Virus record (IMG/VR): IMGVR_UViG_3300042473_001540
Location: 62,001-126,000 of that record
Source of the DNA: a virus
Reading direction: 5' to 3' (one strand)
DNA: 64,000 nt
The notes beneath the pieces were generated by a model, which saw nothing but the letters and a program-made list of their open reading frames with translations, had not been told where the DNA came from and ran no database searches. The position numbers and the translations under genes are program-made. Of this stretch, positions 21,881 to 29,568 are shown in pieces. Position 1 is the first letter of the stretch; each line of letters begins with the position of its first letter.

Positions 21881-21946
21881 CCAGAACATGAATATATGAA
21901 AATCTTCTATTGCATCATAAAATATCAGATGCTATGTTGATCTCAG

Positions 21947-21959
21947 ATAAAAAGGATCG
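21947..21959 (+). repeat. 13-nt direct repeat (second copy; first at 21621-21633)
   Basis: ATAAAAAGGATCG occurs twice 326 bp apart. The second copy supplies the AAGGA ribosome site for the ATG at 21967; the first lies within the structured RNA and precedes no start codon. Confidence 0.7.
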
Positions 21960-21966
21960 GCAAAAA

Positions 21967-22122
21967 ATGTGGTTTATTCTGCTTATGGCTGTGATAGCCG
22001 CAGTGTATGGCCTAGGAATGGTAGCTAATATCATAGGCTACTTTTTCCTATTCATTGGGCTTGGAATTGCCGCTCTAGTGGCACTGATCGTTATCGGTGC
22101 CGTTCTCGCAGATGGGAACTGA
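21967..22122 (+). CDS. Small two-segment membrane protein
   Basis: 51 residues from ATG 21967, chosen because AAGGA lies 11 nt upstream; an in-frame ATG at 21910 would add 19 residues with no ribosome site. Almost wholly hydrophobic: two likely membrane helices (~2-20 and ~22-48), the short end DGN. Could be a holin-like or superinfection-type protein by size, but nothing specific shows that. First gene of a + strand block continuing to 23597. Confidence 0.55.
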   Translation: MWFILLMAVIAAVYGLGMVANIIGYFFLFIGLGIAALVALIVIGAVLADGN

Positions 22123-22124
22123 AG

Positions 22125-22484
22125 ATGACAGTGTGGGACAAAATTGCCGCTAGGGCTTATGATAATCAGGACCCGTGTCCTGTTCACCCGCTACGCCCTA
22201 CTCTGGGTCCCAATCCCAGTGCAGGAGAGGCTCAGGCATATGCTGATGCGCTCACGCATTATGAGAAGGTAGCTCTACCCGAACACGAGGTGGCTTATAA
22301 GCTATACATAGCTCAATGTGCCGAGTTGGCTGCACCTTTCCAAGATGATCTCGAAGAGTATTATGGCATGAAGGGTCATCCCAAAGCAGAGCTGCTCTAC
22401 TGGAAGAGCTATGAGCGTGGTCACTACGCGGGCTTCAGTCAGATTGCCAGCGCCTACAGTGACCTTGTGGAACTTGTGAAGTGA
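22125..22484 (+). CDS. Conserved hypothetical phage protein, helical
   Basis: 119 residues; ATG two bases after the upstream stop. Mainly helical with P-C-P-V-H-P near the N-terminus, a central D-D-L-E-E-Y-Y-G-M...P-K-A-E-L-L-Y-W-K-S and C-terminal G-H-Y-A-G-F-S-Q-I...D-L-V-E-L-V. I recall similar ~120-residue proteins in T4-like and vibriophage genomes, all unassigned. Third position of codons looks richer in G/C than in the fibre genes (by eye). Confidence 0.65.
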   Translation: MTVWDKIAARAYDNQDPCPVHPLRPTLGPNPSAGEAQAYADALTHYEKVALPEHEVAYKLYIAQCAELAAPFQDDLEEYYGMKGHPKAELLYWKSYERGHYAGFSQIASAYSDLVELVK

Positions 22485-22497
22485 GAGAAAGCTGCTG

Positions 22498-22671
22498 TTG
22501 CCCCAGCCTGTCACTGTGCAGAGTAACCGACAACAGTTGGATGCTCAAATAGAGTGGTGCCAGCAGAATCTGCCACGCTATACCTGGCGATGTTATGTCA
22601 CTCATTTTTGGTTTGACAGTCAAGAAACTGCTACCCATTTTGCCTTGATATGGAGCACAAACGATGGTTGA
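22498..22671 (+). CDS. Small conserved-looking protein, start uncertain
   Basis: 57 residues if TTG 22498 is used (GTG 22516 is the alternative). Pattern Q-L-D-A-Q-I-E-W-C-Q-Q-N-L-P-R-Y-T-W-R, then F-W-F-D-S-Q-E-T-A-T-H-F-A-L-I-W-S. The W-x-F and F-A-L-x-W-S spacing resembles small phage proteins with one beta-hairpin and a helix, function unknown. It fills the gap between two genes in the same strand and its TGA overlaps the start of the methylase gene (ATGGTTGA), which supports it being real. Confidence 0.5.
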   Translation: MPQPVTVQSNRQQLDAQIEWCQQNLPRYTWRCYVTHFWFDSQETATHFALIWSTNDG

Positions 22672-23293
22672 CGTTCGACTGCTGCGTGATGCTGCTATTG
22701 CAGAGAGCAACAACGGCTTCAACGTGCATGATGAGCTAAAAACTCTCACAGTTGAAGAGCTCAAGAATGTAACCCAAGCTAGCCTCAAAAATTTTGAAGT
22801 TCTGTGCCTCAACGTGCTGGGCGACTTGAACATTAGCACCATTATCAGAAGCAGTCACCTTTTTGGGGCTCGTAAGGTGCATGTGTTTGGTCGCCGACGC
22901 ACTGACAACAGAGGCCTAGTGGGAGCTCAAAATTACACCCAAGTGGACCGGGTACAAGGACTCCTAGAGGATGGGGTTACTATCGATCCTGATGCCTTTT
23001 GGCGTTATGTGGACCAGGAGAGGCTCTATCCTGTTTTTGTTGAGCAGGGAGGCACCAATGTTTATGAGTTTGATTGGAATGAGAGCCTACTAGATGCCAA
23101 CAGCCTTGGTCGAACCATGTGCTTGATCATGGGCACTGAGAACAGCGGCATTCCACAAAGCATTCTCAAGGATGTTGACATGGTAGACCAAGCTGTGAGC
23201 ATTCCTCAAACCGGCGTCATCCGAAGCCATAATGTAAGCATGGCTTTTGCTGTTGTGTGCGGTCAGATGGTTAGCGCACTTAAATGGTATTGA
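22664..23293 (+). CDS. SPOUT (SpoU/TrmH-type) RNA 2'-O-methyltransferase
   Basis: 209 residues. The three SpoU motifs are in order: N-I-S-T-I-I-R-S-S-H-L-F-G (56-68), I-M-G-T-E-N-S-G-I-P (155-164) and I-P-Q-T-G-V-I-R-S-H-N-V-S-M-A (180-194), forming the trefoil-knot SAM site. Family members methylate the 2'-OH of a tRNA or rRNA ribose. The ~40 N-terminal residues are unique, with no L30e-type RNA-binding domain. Target unknown; it sits 3' of the structured-RNA candidate and 5' of the IF-1 homologue, which suggests work on translation or on that RNA (inference). Confidence 0.85.
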   Translation: MVDVRLLRDAAIAESNNGFNVHDELKTLTVEELKNVTQASLKNFEVLCLNVLGDLNISTIIRSSHLFGARKVHVFGRRRTDNRGLVGAQNYTQVDRVQGLLEDGVTIDPDAFWRYVDQERLYPVFVEQGGTNVYEFDWNESLLDANSLGRTMCLIMGTENSGIPQSILKDVDMVDQAVSIPQTGVIRSHNVSMAFAVVCGQMVSALKWY

Positions 23294-23294
23294 C

Positions 23295-23365
23295 GTAGCG
23301 AAGATATTTCGCTATAAATGAATTGAGCGTTGTGCTCGATCTTGTGAAAGTGGTTTTCACAAGTT
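23295..23365 (+). other. Three consecutive hairpins between genes
   Basis: TAGCGAA/TTCGCTA (~23295-23313), GAGC/GCTC (~23325-23337) and CTTGTGAAA/TTTCACAAG (23341-23363) follow each other before the ribosome site of the next gene. None has a U tract. Could be a processed or stabilising leader. Confidence 0.5.
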
Positions 23366-23402
23366 AACTCCAAAAAATGCTGCGGCATAGGAGAAGACTA
23401 AA

Positions 23403-23597
23403 ATGGCTCGTAATTTTGATATCGCTCAGCGTGCTTTTGATAACCGTTTTGTTGTCTGGGCAGAAATTGATCACCCCGAAGCAGACCGTGATTGGTACCT
23501 GAAGAACGGACTTGCAGTACCCCAGCAGTGGGTGGCTGTAGCTGTTACTCATACCAAGGAGGCTGCTATCCGCGCCACCAAACAGGTTAAGATTTAA
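23403..23597 (+). CDS. Hypothetical small protein
   Basis: 64 residues; ATG at 23403 with AGGAG 9 nt upstream. W-A-E-I-D-H-P-E-A-D-R-D-W-Y and W-V-A-V-A-V-T-H-T-K-E-A-A suggest a small alpha/beta protein. I do not recognise a family. It is the last gene before a strong intrinsic terminator. Confidence 0.6.
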   Translation: MARNFDIAQRAFDNRFVVWAEIDHPEADRDWYLKNGLAVPQQWVAVAVTHTKEAAIRATKQVKI

Positions 23598-23628
23598 CCT
23601 CAAAAACAAAAAACTTGGATACTACCTG

Positions 23629-23661
23629 AGCTGGGAATTATTTTCCCAGCTCTTTTTTTCT
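23629..23661 (+). terminator. Rho-independent terminator
   Basis: GAGCTGGGAA pairs with TTCCCAGCTC around a 5-nt loop, followed by seven T. It ends the + block begun upstream and overlaps the 3' end of the opposing gene. Confidence 0.88.
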
Positions 23662-24024
23662 GATGGCTTGATCAAACAGCTCTAGTATCTGTTGTTTTGT
23701 TTGAGGTTCAATTTGCTGGCAACGGGTGATTTCCGCATCAGGAAAATACTGCAAGATTTCAGTCACAGCTTGATTTTCTGACTCGGCAACAATAAACGAA
23801 GCCAACTCCACATCTTGAATATAATTTTGGTTGATTTCATCTAGCAGTGATTGGTTCTTGGTTTGAAACGCATCAGCTACCAATTCCTCAGTTACAGTCA
23901 ATGAGCTCTTGCAGGATGTTCTTTTTTTATACATGTGGCCCTGTTGTAAGGGATACCAGACCCAAGGAGTAGTAACTTCCTCTTCTTGCCATGTTCGCCA
24001 ACTTATGTAGTGGATGCTGTTCAT
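23638..24024 (-). CDS. Hypothetical protein
   Basis: 128 residues from ATG 24024; a TTG at 24087 is in frame but lacks a ribosome site. N-terminal W-R-T-W-Q-E-E-E...W-V-W-Y-P-L is aromatic, and the C-terminal half is acidic and helical with a lysine-rich end. The only minus-strand gene in a plus-strand block; the fragment overlaps the terminator of its neighbour. No family recognised. Confidence 0.5.
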   Translation of the reverse strand: MNSIHYISWRTWQEEEVTTPWVWYPLQQGHMYKKRTSCKSSLTVTEELVADAFQTKNQSLLDEINQNYIQDVELASFIVAESENQAVTEILQYFPDAEITRCQQIEPQTKQQILELFDQAIRKKELGK

Positions 24025-24165
24025 AATAGGTTGAAGCCTTAAATCATCTTCTGAGATGAGTCTACTGGACTCCCTGGAGCTATGCAAAAATAACTGTCAA
24101 TGCTTTCATATTACACTTAATGGTGTTGAGGAAAAAGGCTATCAGGATGGTACATAACGACTTGC

Positions 24166-24172
24166 CTAAATA
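24166..24172 (+). promoter_or_regulatory. Late-promoter-like sequence before the IF-1 gene
   Basis: CTAAATA followed by CC, ending 6 nt before ATG 24179. If used, the mRNA would be leaderless or nearly so. Confidence 0.45.
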
Positions 24173-24178
24173 CCTTAT

Positions 24179-24427
24179 ATGAGCAAAGAAGATTACATCA
24201 CAGTCAACGGCACAGTTATTGAAGTTTGTCCCAACAGTCTGTTCAGAGTACAATTGGAAAACGGACTTACAATACTAGCTCACTTGGCTGGCAAATTGAG
24301 AATCAACAACATCAATGTCCATCATCTTGATCATGTGACCGTAGAGCTAAGCGCATATGATTTGACGAAAGGACGCATTGTCTACCGACAAAAGCGCCCT
24401 CCTCGGAATTCCAACGCTACTCATTGA
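24179..24427 (+). CDS. infA: Translation initiation factor IF-1 homologue
   Basis: 82 residues; bacterial IF-1 is ~72. Family landmarks along the S1-like OB fold: M-S-K-E-D-Y-I at the start, [33 protein letters not shown], and [13 protein letters not shown]-1 binds the ribosomal A site of the 30S subunit during initiation. A ~10-residue basic tail ([10 protein letters not shown]) is extra. There is no Shine-Dalgarno; a late-type promoter abuts the start. The 3' end overlaps the convergent GT2 gene by 11 bp. Phage-encoded IF-1 is unusual; host-derived origin is likely (inference). Confidence 0.92.
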   Translation: MSKEDYITVNGTVIEVCPNSLFRVQLENGLTILAHLAGKLRINNINVHHLDHVTVELSAYDLTKGRIVYRQKRPPRNSNATH

Positions 24428-25595
24428 CCTCAGTTGAGTCCAGTGTAGCCTCATTATCGTTCAGGACTACTGCCACATCATTGTCTGTATTTTGAAGGTT
24501 GGGCACTAAGACAACAGTTTCTGTTGATTTTTCCACATTGCTGTCAAACCAATCTTGGATAATCTTAAGGTTGTTTTTTAGTCTGCCATCATTTGAATTG
24601 TGTTCAACCGCCTTGGAAGCGTAATCTAAGCTTTCTGTTCTTAACCCCAAATTCCAAGCACTTATGCTGGCAAGATCATGTGGTAACCAACTCCATGAGT
24701 CTTCGTTACAAGTGTAGTCCATTGGATGTTGAGTGATCTCTAGGGCTTTTACAGCATGTTTGTAGCATTCACCCCAATTGGCTTTTGTATAATAATATCG
24801 AGCTAGCTCAACCAATGGCTCTCTATGATTTGGAGTTTCCATAGTAGCCATCTTCAACCAGAACTCTTTGTTTTCATCATCCACTGATGCCAAGTTTTGC
24901 ATTGCAAATCCTCGCTCTACATTCCAGCAAGGCATTGTCAAGAACTCTTTGTAAGTTTTGATGCAATCTTCCTTCATACCTCGATACATATATTCTCTGC
25001 CCAGATAAGCTCGCATGCGTGCATCGTGAGGATATTCTCTCACTGCTTCCTGAAGCAATGGTAGATCGCCGTTTTTGTTTTTGAATTCAGGGTAGTGGAG
25101 GATACGCAGCTCGGGGCAACTGGTTTGAACTTCAGGCACACGGCTGCATAACCCTTCGTGAGTCGCACCTACCCATCGAAAACCTCGTCGCGCATGGATG
25201 CGATCTCCATTCCAGATGCGGCCAGGCACACCAGGTGACAACCAATTCCAAATATATGTATATCTAAGTCTAGTGGTTTCTGGTGTCCATGACTTTTCCA
25301 ACAGTTCTCGCCAGCCGTTATCAAGACGTTCATCCATATGAAGACAAATGCATACATCACAATCAGCTGGTAACAAACTCATTGCGATATTATATGCATC
25401 ATCAAAACGCCAAGGACTGATCAATGTATCATATACAGAAACTTTATTCTCTTGTAAAATTTGTTTTGTATCATCTGTGCTGCCTGTATCTATTACTACT
25501 CGGTAATCAGCATCTGCACATGACAGGGCCCAAGCAGCAGCATTTTTGTTCTCGTTCAATGCCGGAGCATAGACGCCTATTTTCAATTTTGTCAT
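24417..25595 (-). CDS. GT2 glycosyltransferase with TPR-like tail
   Basis: 392 residues. GT-A domain: [13 protein letters not shown] (36-43), and H-M-D-E-R (86-90) as the DxD-type metal site, then the D-R-I-H-A-R-x-G-F-R-W region typical of this subfamily. Residues ~180-350 are TPR-like helical pairs ([10 protein letters not shown]-x-x-A). The last ~40 residues are acidic and low-complexity. Coupled by ATGA to its paralogue upstream. Likely adds a sugar to a phage or cell-surface glycan. Confidence 0.88.
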   Translation of the reverse strand: MTKLKIGVYAPALNENKNAAAWALSCADADYRVVIDTGSTDDTKQILQENKVSVYDTLISPWRFDDAYNIAMSLLPADCDVCICLHMDERLDNGWRELLEKSWTPETTRLRYTYIWNWLSPGVPGRIWNGDRIHARRGFRWVGATHEGLCSRVPEVQTSCPELRILHYPEFKNKNGDLPLLQEAVREYPHDARMRAYLGREYMYRGMKEDCIKTYKEFLTMPCWNVERGFAMQNLASVDDENKEFWLKMATMETPNHREPLVELARYYYTKANWGECYKHAVKALEITQHPMDYTCNEDSWSWLPHDLASISAWNLGLRTESLDYASKAVEHNSNDGRLKNNLKIIQDWFDSNVEKSTETVVLVPNLQNTDNDVAVVLNDNEATLDSTEVNE

Positions 25596-26656
25596 CCTTT
25601 GTTCTCCAGGACAGATTTCACAAACTCATAATTGGATTTGATGCGGCCATCTTCTGGCTCAAGACGTGCAGCTTCTTCAAACATTCTGAGGCTTTCGTCC
25701 TTTAGGCCGAGGTTCCAAGCACCTAATCCGCATAGATCATACATTCTTCCTCCCCAAGCGTGCGAATAATCAAGATAGCTGTTGCTCTTGTGAGCACATT
25801 TCAAACCTTCTTTAGCAGCCGCATAGAGATTGGGCCAATCAGCATTGTTGTAGTAATATTCGGCTAGATTTAACCAAACTTCTCGTCGTGTGGGACTTTC
25901 AACAGAACTTAGTCTCAGCCACTTCAATTCTTCATGGGGTAGACATTTGGCTAACCACTTCATAGCCTCGCTCCGTTCATCAGCCCAACCACTTTCAGGC
26001 ATGGCAAGATACTTTTGGAAATGTTCAGCAGCATTTTCAGGCTGATTATACCAAGCATACTCTCTTGCCAACCAATAGCACAATTGACTGTCACGTGGCA
26101 TCTCTTTGTAGCTTGTTTCCAGCAAGGGTAGATATTGGCCACGACTTTTGCTAGGATCTTGTTTGTGCCACATAACAACACTGGGGGCTACGACGGTTTT
26201 TTCATCACCAATGGGAAAAATAGTTTCATGCACTGCACGCTTCCATCGATAACCAAATCTACTATGCAGCTTGTCTGCAAGGAATTGACTAAGTGGTTGG
26301 TCATTGGCATCAAAGTTGTGAACATAATGATAGCGCAGTCTTGTTGTGCCAGGTAACCAATGTTTTTCCAGCTCTTCTCGCCAACCGGGGGCCATCATCT
26401 CATCCATGTCCATAGAGATACAGACATCAACATCTTCTGGAACCAATGCTAGTGCCATGTTGCGTGCATCATCAAACCTCCAAGGTTTGATTTTAATAAC
26501 ACTTACTTGTACACCACGTTCTCGCAATGCCTCCACAGTGCCATCTGTGCTGCCAGTGTCAGCTACGACTAGATAGTCAGCTTCTTTGACACTGTCACAC
26601 CAACGCTCTACAAAATGTCTTTCGTTAAGGGAGATAGTATATACAGCTAGTTTCAT
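25592..26656 (-). CDS. GT2 glycosyltransferase with TPR-like tail (paralogue)
   Basis: 354 residues with the same architecture as the next gene: S-L-N-E-R, D-T-G-S-T-D-G-T (33-40), S-M-D-M-D-E (81-86), K-L-H-S-R-F-G-Y-R-W and TPR-like helices from ~190. The two are a tandem duplication that has diverged. Its start lies within an ATGA overlap with the upstream gene, so the five genes from 29238 down form one transcript. Confidence 0.88.
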   Translation of the reverse strand: MKLAVYTISLNERHFVERWCDSVKEADYLVVADTGSTDGTVEALRERGVQVSVIKIKPWRFDDARNMALALVPEDVDVCISMDMDEMMAPGWREELEKHWLPGTTRLRYHYVHNFDANDQPLSQFLADKLHSRFGYRWKRAVHETIFPIGDEKTVVAPSVVMWHKQDPSKSRGQYLPLLETSYKEMPRDSQLCYWLAREYAWYNQPENAAEHFQKYLAMPESGWADERSEAMKWLAKCLPHEELKWLRLSSVESPTRREVWLNLAEYYYNNADWPNLYAAAKEGLKCAHKSNSYLDYSHAWGGRMYDLCGLGAWNLGLKDESLRMFEEAARLEPEDGRIKSNYEFVKSVLENKG

Positions 26657-27396
26657 GTAATCACCTTTGGCAAAGAATCAGGATCAGAAATATATGGAGT
26701 ATACCACCATCCTGTATATCTACGTTGTACCACATTTAACGGCAAATCTGCAAAACAGACTTCAATATTATGGTGTTTTAAATGGGTATCAAACGCTTTG
26801 TGAGGATGAAAGTCTTTGTCTGAGAAGCAGGAAAATCTTTTGCCTGCTTGATTTGCTGTGCTGCTGTTGCCTATAAACCAAAAATCGCAAGGACTGCCAC
26901 ACCCAAATTTACGTTGAACCAGAAGTTGGTTGTAATCAAAACACCACTGAGGCAAGGAGTTTTGATAGATGACATCAGCTCGGCTTACAATGACAAAATC
27001 GTATTTTTGAGAAAAACAGCTTGCCATCTCAACAACTCTTTCTTGTGCCCATAAATTGGCCCACATTGCTAGAGGATAATCTTCAACAGAGCCAATATTT
27101 GATTTCAACTGTGCAAGTGAGTTTGAAAAACACTGGGAATCCAAGCTAAATGTCTCAGATTGTAAAGGACATAAGCTTGATAACATTGAAAAATCCTGGT
27201 GTGTTGGAAAACCACCAGGATTTTTATGTGTGTATCGTGGATGGTTTGAATCTGCAGGATACATTCCCAAGGACGATGCATCGTAAACACAGGCAAACAG
27301 GTCTATGTTCAAACAGCTAAACAAATGAGTTCGCAAGCTAGCTGCAACATTGTTGAAATGTCGATAAGGGCCATACAGGCACAGTGCTAGTTTCAT
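26653..27396 (-). CDS. Glycosyltransferase-like protein, phage/bacterial surface-glycan type
   Basis: 247 residues from ATG 27396 (TAATG overlap with the upstream stop). N-terminal L-A-L-C-L-Y-G-P-Y-R-H-F strand and a V-I-V-S-R-A-D-V-I-Y motif (~135-144) resemble GT-A-like proteins with an R-x-D metal site. Related in layout to the protein at 28570-29238 (start x-A-L-C-x-x-G, D-V-I-I-R-A-R-F-D). Acceptor and donor unknown. Confidence 0.65.
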   Translation of the reverse strand: MKLALCLYGPYRHFNNVAASLRTHLFSCLNIDLFACVYDASSLGMYPADSNHPRYTHKNPGGFPTHQDFSMLSSLCPLQSETFSLDSQCFSNSLAQLKSNIGSVEDYPLAMWANLWAQERVVEMASCFSQKYDFVIVSRADVIYQNSLPQWCFDYNQLLVQRKFGCGSPCDFWFIGNSSTANQAGKRFSCFSDKDFHPHKAFDTHLKHHNIEVCFADLPLNVVQRRYTGWWYTPYISDPDSLPKVIT

Positions 27397-28103
27397 TATA
27401 CTACCTTGATCCAAGGAGTGTATTTTTGAATATCATGTTGCTCATAAGTGAACTGACTGTTTCGAGTAGTGTGATAGTAGATTTTTTTATGAGTTAGCAG
27501 TTCGCCAACGCTGTGAATGAAGTTGAAAACACTGCTATCAATGAGGTGTATCTCTTGTGCATTTTCAATTACACGTATCCAGGAAAGAAGATTTGATGTA
27601 ACATTATGTGAGACTTTTACAATACGTACATCGTGAGCACTTTCATCTACCCATTTCAAAGGCACCCTTCCACCAATGCTGGGCTCGTCATGGACTAATC
27701 TATACGGGGTAGAGTCTCCCACAACCATATCATACACTGCGTCAACATCAGGAATACATTGTGGTAATTTGAATTGGGAGAATCGGTATTCATAAGGTAA
27801 GCCAAATTGCTCATAGTACCACCTGTACCACCGTGCACTTGTGGGTCGATGCATATACACATCAGCTTCGATTATAGGTATGCCAAAACAATCTAAGCTG
27901 TTTTCAACAGTCTCACTAATACCGTCTATTTTTAGTAGTTTTACTTTGGGATTGTCTTGATATAAACAGGAAACTGTGGGCCAGTTGTGAGGTTTCACAG
28001 GCACAAATACCTGATCGTATATTTCTGAGAAATAGTTGACTAAGCCATTACAAATGAAATAATCACCCAATCCCAGTTGGTGTGCTACTATTACTTCTTT
28101 CAT
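27396..28103 (-). CDS. GT-B-like (heptosyltransferase-like) protein
   Basis: 235 residues. The N-terminus V-A-H-Q-L-G-L-G-D-Y-F-I-C-N-G-L-V and V-F-V-P-V-K-P match the glycine loop and second strand of GT9-type folds; the C-terminal half has H-L-I-D-S-S-V-F-N-F-I-H, like the conserved S/D-x-x-x-x-H segment that binds the nucleotide-sugar. Shorter than typical GT9 enzymes (~300+). Function in the same glycan pathway is inferred from its neighbours. Confidence 0.6.
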   Translation of the reverse strand: MKEVIVAHQLGLGDYFICNGLVNYFSEIYDQVFVPVKPHNWPTVSCLYQDNPKVKLLKIDGISETVENSLDCFGIPIIEADVYMHRPTSARWYRWYYEQFGLPYEYRFSQFKLPQCIPDVDAVYDMVVGDSTPYRLVHDEPSIGGRVPLKWVDESAHDVRIVKVSHNVTSNLLSWIRVIENAQEIHLIDSSVFNFIHSVGELLTHKKIYYHTTRNSQFTYEQHDIQKYTPWIKVV

Positions 28104-28573
28104 TGTGCACCTACAGGATGCAACAGGCTTATCCAGTCAGAGCATATTCCAAACGCATCCCAGCTCAAGCATTCAGCTAATTTATCAAGTGGGGTGTGCC
28201 ATTCAGGCATTACTGCTATACTATTTGAGAACAATGGTTTGTTTGGTGATGTCCACCAGTAATTTTGGCTTGTTAATACACGCTCATCATTTTCATGCCA
28301 AAAATAGTTCAACATTGGGTGCAAGTGGTGTAACTGGCTCAACTCTTGGCAAGCTTTTGCATTCTTAGCGTGAATCCATAAGTTTTGCTGTGTTAGGAAA
28401 TCAGTTGTTACTCTAATTGATGGAGCATCATGCCCCAACATCCAGCCGTCTGTGTACCAAACATCAATTTCCACGTCAATTCCCAACTCCAAACAAGTGT
28501 GGATTGATTGGGGAGTGTTTTCAGCTTTGGGATCAGGACCATACAAAAGTCCTCGATGTGCAATCAATCTCAT
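28100..28573 (-). CDS. Short glycerophosphodiester phosphodiesterase-like protein
   Basis: 157 residues. Opens with the GDPD signature I-A-H-R-G (4-8), A-E-N-T (17-20), E-I-D-V (35-38) and L-G-H-D (46-49), which supply the metal ligands and catalytic histidines. The usual family length is ~240, so the second half of the TIM barrel is reduced. In this sugar cluster it might remove or modify a glycerophosphate or act on a phosphodiester-linked decoration. ATGA-coupled on both sides. Confidence 0.75.
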   Translation of the reverse strand: MRLIAHRGLLYGPDPKAENTPQSIHTCLELGIDVEIDVWYTDGWMLGHDAPSIRVTTDFLTQQNLWIHAKNAKACQELSQLHHLHPMLNYFWHENDERVLTSQNYWWTSPNKPLFSNSIAVMPEWHTPLDKLAECLSWDAFGICSDWISLLHPVGAQ

Positions 28574-29238
28574 GGTATAATTCCTGTTGGTCTTACTATT
28601 CCGTTATGCCAGTTGTGTTCTTTGACTGGTATGTTGTGTAACAAAAGATGGCTTTTCAAAAACAACTCGCCACAAAAATCCACCTTGTAGTCTTGATAGA
28701 GTGTAGGAAGCCAATCCACTAGTTGTGCGTAAGTTTTCATAGTTGTACTGCTGCCATATGCAAATTGGTCACTTATGCCCAGATACTCTTGGTCCAAGAA
28801 CTGGAATCGATGCCCAGATAATCCCGGTGTATGGGCTACATTTACTGCGTTGTTCAATTCCAGCTCCACAGTTTGAAGGAACCAATCAAATCTTGCACGG
28901 ATAATCACGTCATACTCAAACCCAAAATTAGTTTGATAGTCAAGCGCCAAGCCAATGGCTTTTTGAATTCCAGTATATTGTGCAAGTTGATTTTGTGGTA
29001 TAGTACGGTATGCCCAAATGCGGTCTGTGTACAGGCTTACATCATATTTTTTAGGTTGTTCCCAGGACAGGATTTTGGGTTGATATAAGCTCCAAAAATT
29101 ATTGGGGTCAAAATCTAGATTTTGCCAAGTGTGAATGAATACGTCAGGTTGATATACGTCTAATAGACATCGTTTCCAGTAACGATGCGTTTCCCTTACA
29201 AATCTTGGTAAACCTGAAAAACAAAGTGCCACACGCAC
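28570..29238 (-). CDS. Glycosyltransferase-like protein
   Basis: 222 residues. R-V-A-L-C-F-S-G-L-P-R at the start, V-F-I-H-T-W (~33-38), then Y-D-V-I-I-R-A-R-F-D (~108-117) and F-C-G-E near the C-terminus. These are features of a family of surface-glycan proteins (GT-A-like with R-x-R-x-D). Similar layout to the gene at 26653-27396. Substrates unknown. Confidence 0.65.
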   Translation of the reverse strand: MRVALCFSGLPRFVRETHRYWKRCLLDVYQPDVFIHTWQNLDFDPNNFWSLYQPKILSWEQPKKYDVSLYTDRIWAYRTIPQNQLAQYTGIQKAIGLALDYQTNFGFEYDVIIRARFDWFLQTVELELNNAVNVAHTPGLSGHRFQFLDQEYLGISDQFAYGSSTTMKTYAQLVDWLPTLYQDYKVDFCGELFLKSHLLLHNIPVKEHNWHNGIVRPTGIIP

Positions 29239-29568
29239 CTAGTCACCCAAGGTCAAGAGTTGTTTGTCATTCATACTGGGAACCTTGACACAAATAATAC
29301 TTGTGTCCTCAAGAAACTCAGGATTGGTGATTTCCCAAGGATACAGAATAAAAATATCTCCAGAGCTGAGCTCAGTGTCTTGAATTCTCATTCTCCCGCT
29401 GGTAATGAGATTGATCTCAGTAACTTTTGTGTGAAAGTGCGGATCAGGAGGATCACTGGATTTGTGTGTGCGAAAACCAACTTCAAAGTCTTTTGTGGGC
29501 CAAGCAGTGGGCTCAAAATCGCCCACAAACCATCCTCGTAGCATATTGTTGTGTTTCAACAACTTCAT
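29239..29568 (-). CDS. Small cupin protein
   Basis: 109 residues with the cupin metal-binding set H-F-H (44, 46), E51 and the second-motif strand G-D-I-F-I-L-Y-P-W. A single jelly-roll domain. Cupins near nucleotidyltransferases are often sugar isomerases or epimerases, but size and sequence fit a generic small cupin. Placed between the nucleotidyltransferase-HAD and a glycosyltransferase. Confidence 0.75.
   Translation of the reverse strand: MKLLKHNNMLRGWFVGDFEPTAWPTKDFEVGFRTHKSSDPPDPHFHTKVTEINLITSGRMRIQDTELSSGDIFILYPWEITNPEFLEDTSIICVKVPSMNDKQLLTLGD

Noticed and set aside
21596-21940. ORFs of 82 (+) and 97 (-) codons in the same stretch
   Set aside because: Composition is not protein-like, no ribosome site, and they lie in strongly base-paired segments.
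21377-21966. Group I intron, tmRNA or tRNA in the gene-free stretch
   Set aside because: I could not find a cloverleaf with GGTTCGA-type T-arm, an ACCA 3' end with acceptor stem, or the conserved P7 region of group I introns, and no gene is interrupted.
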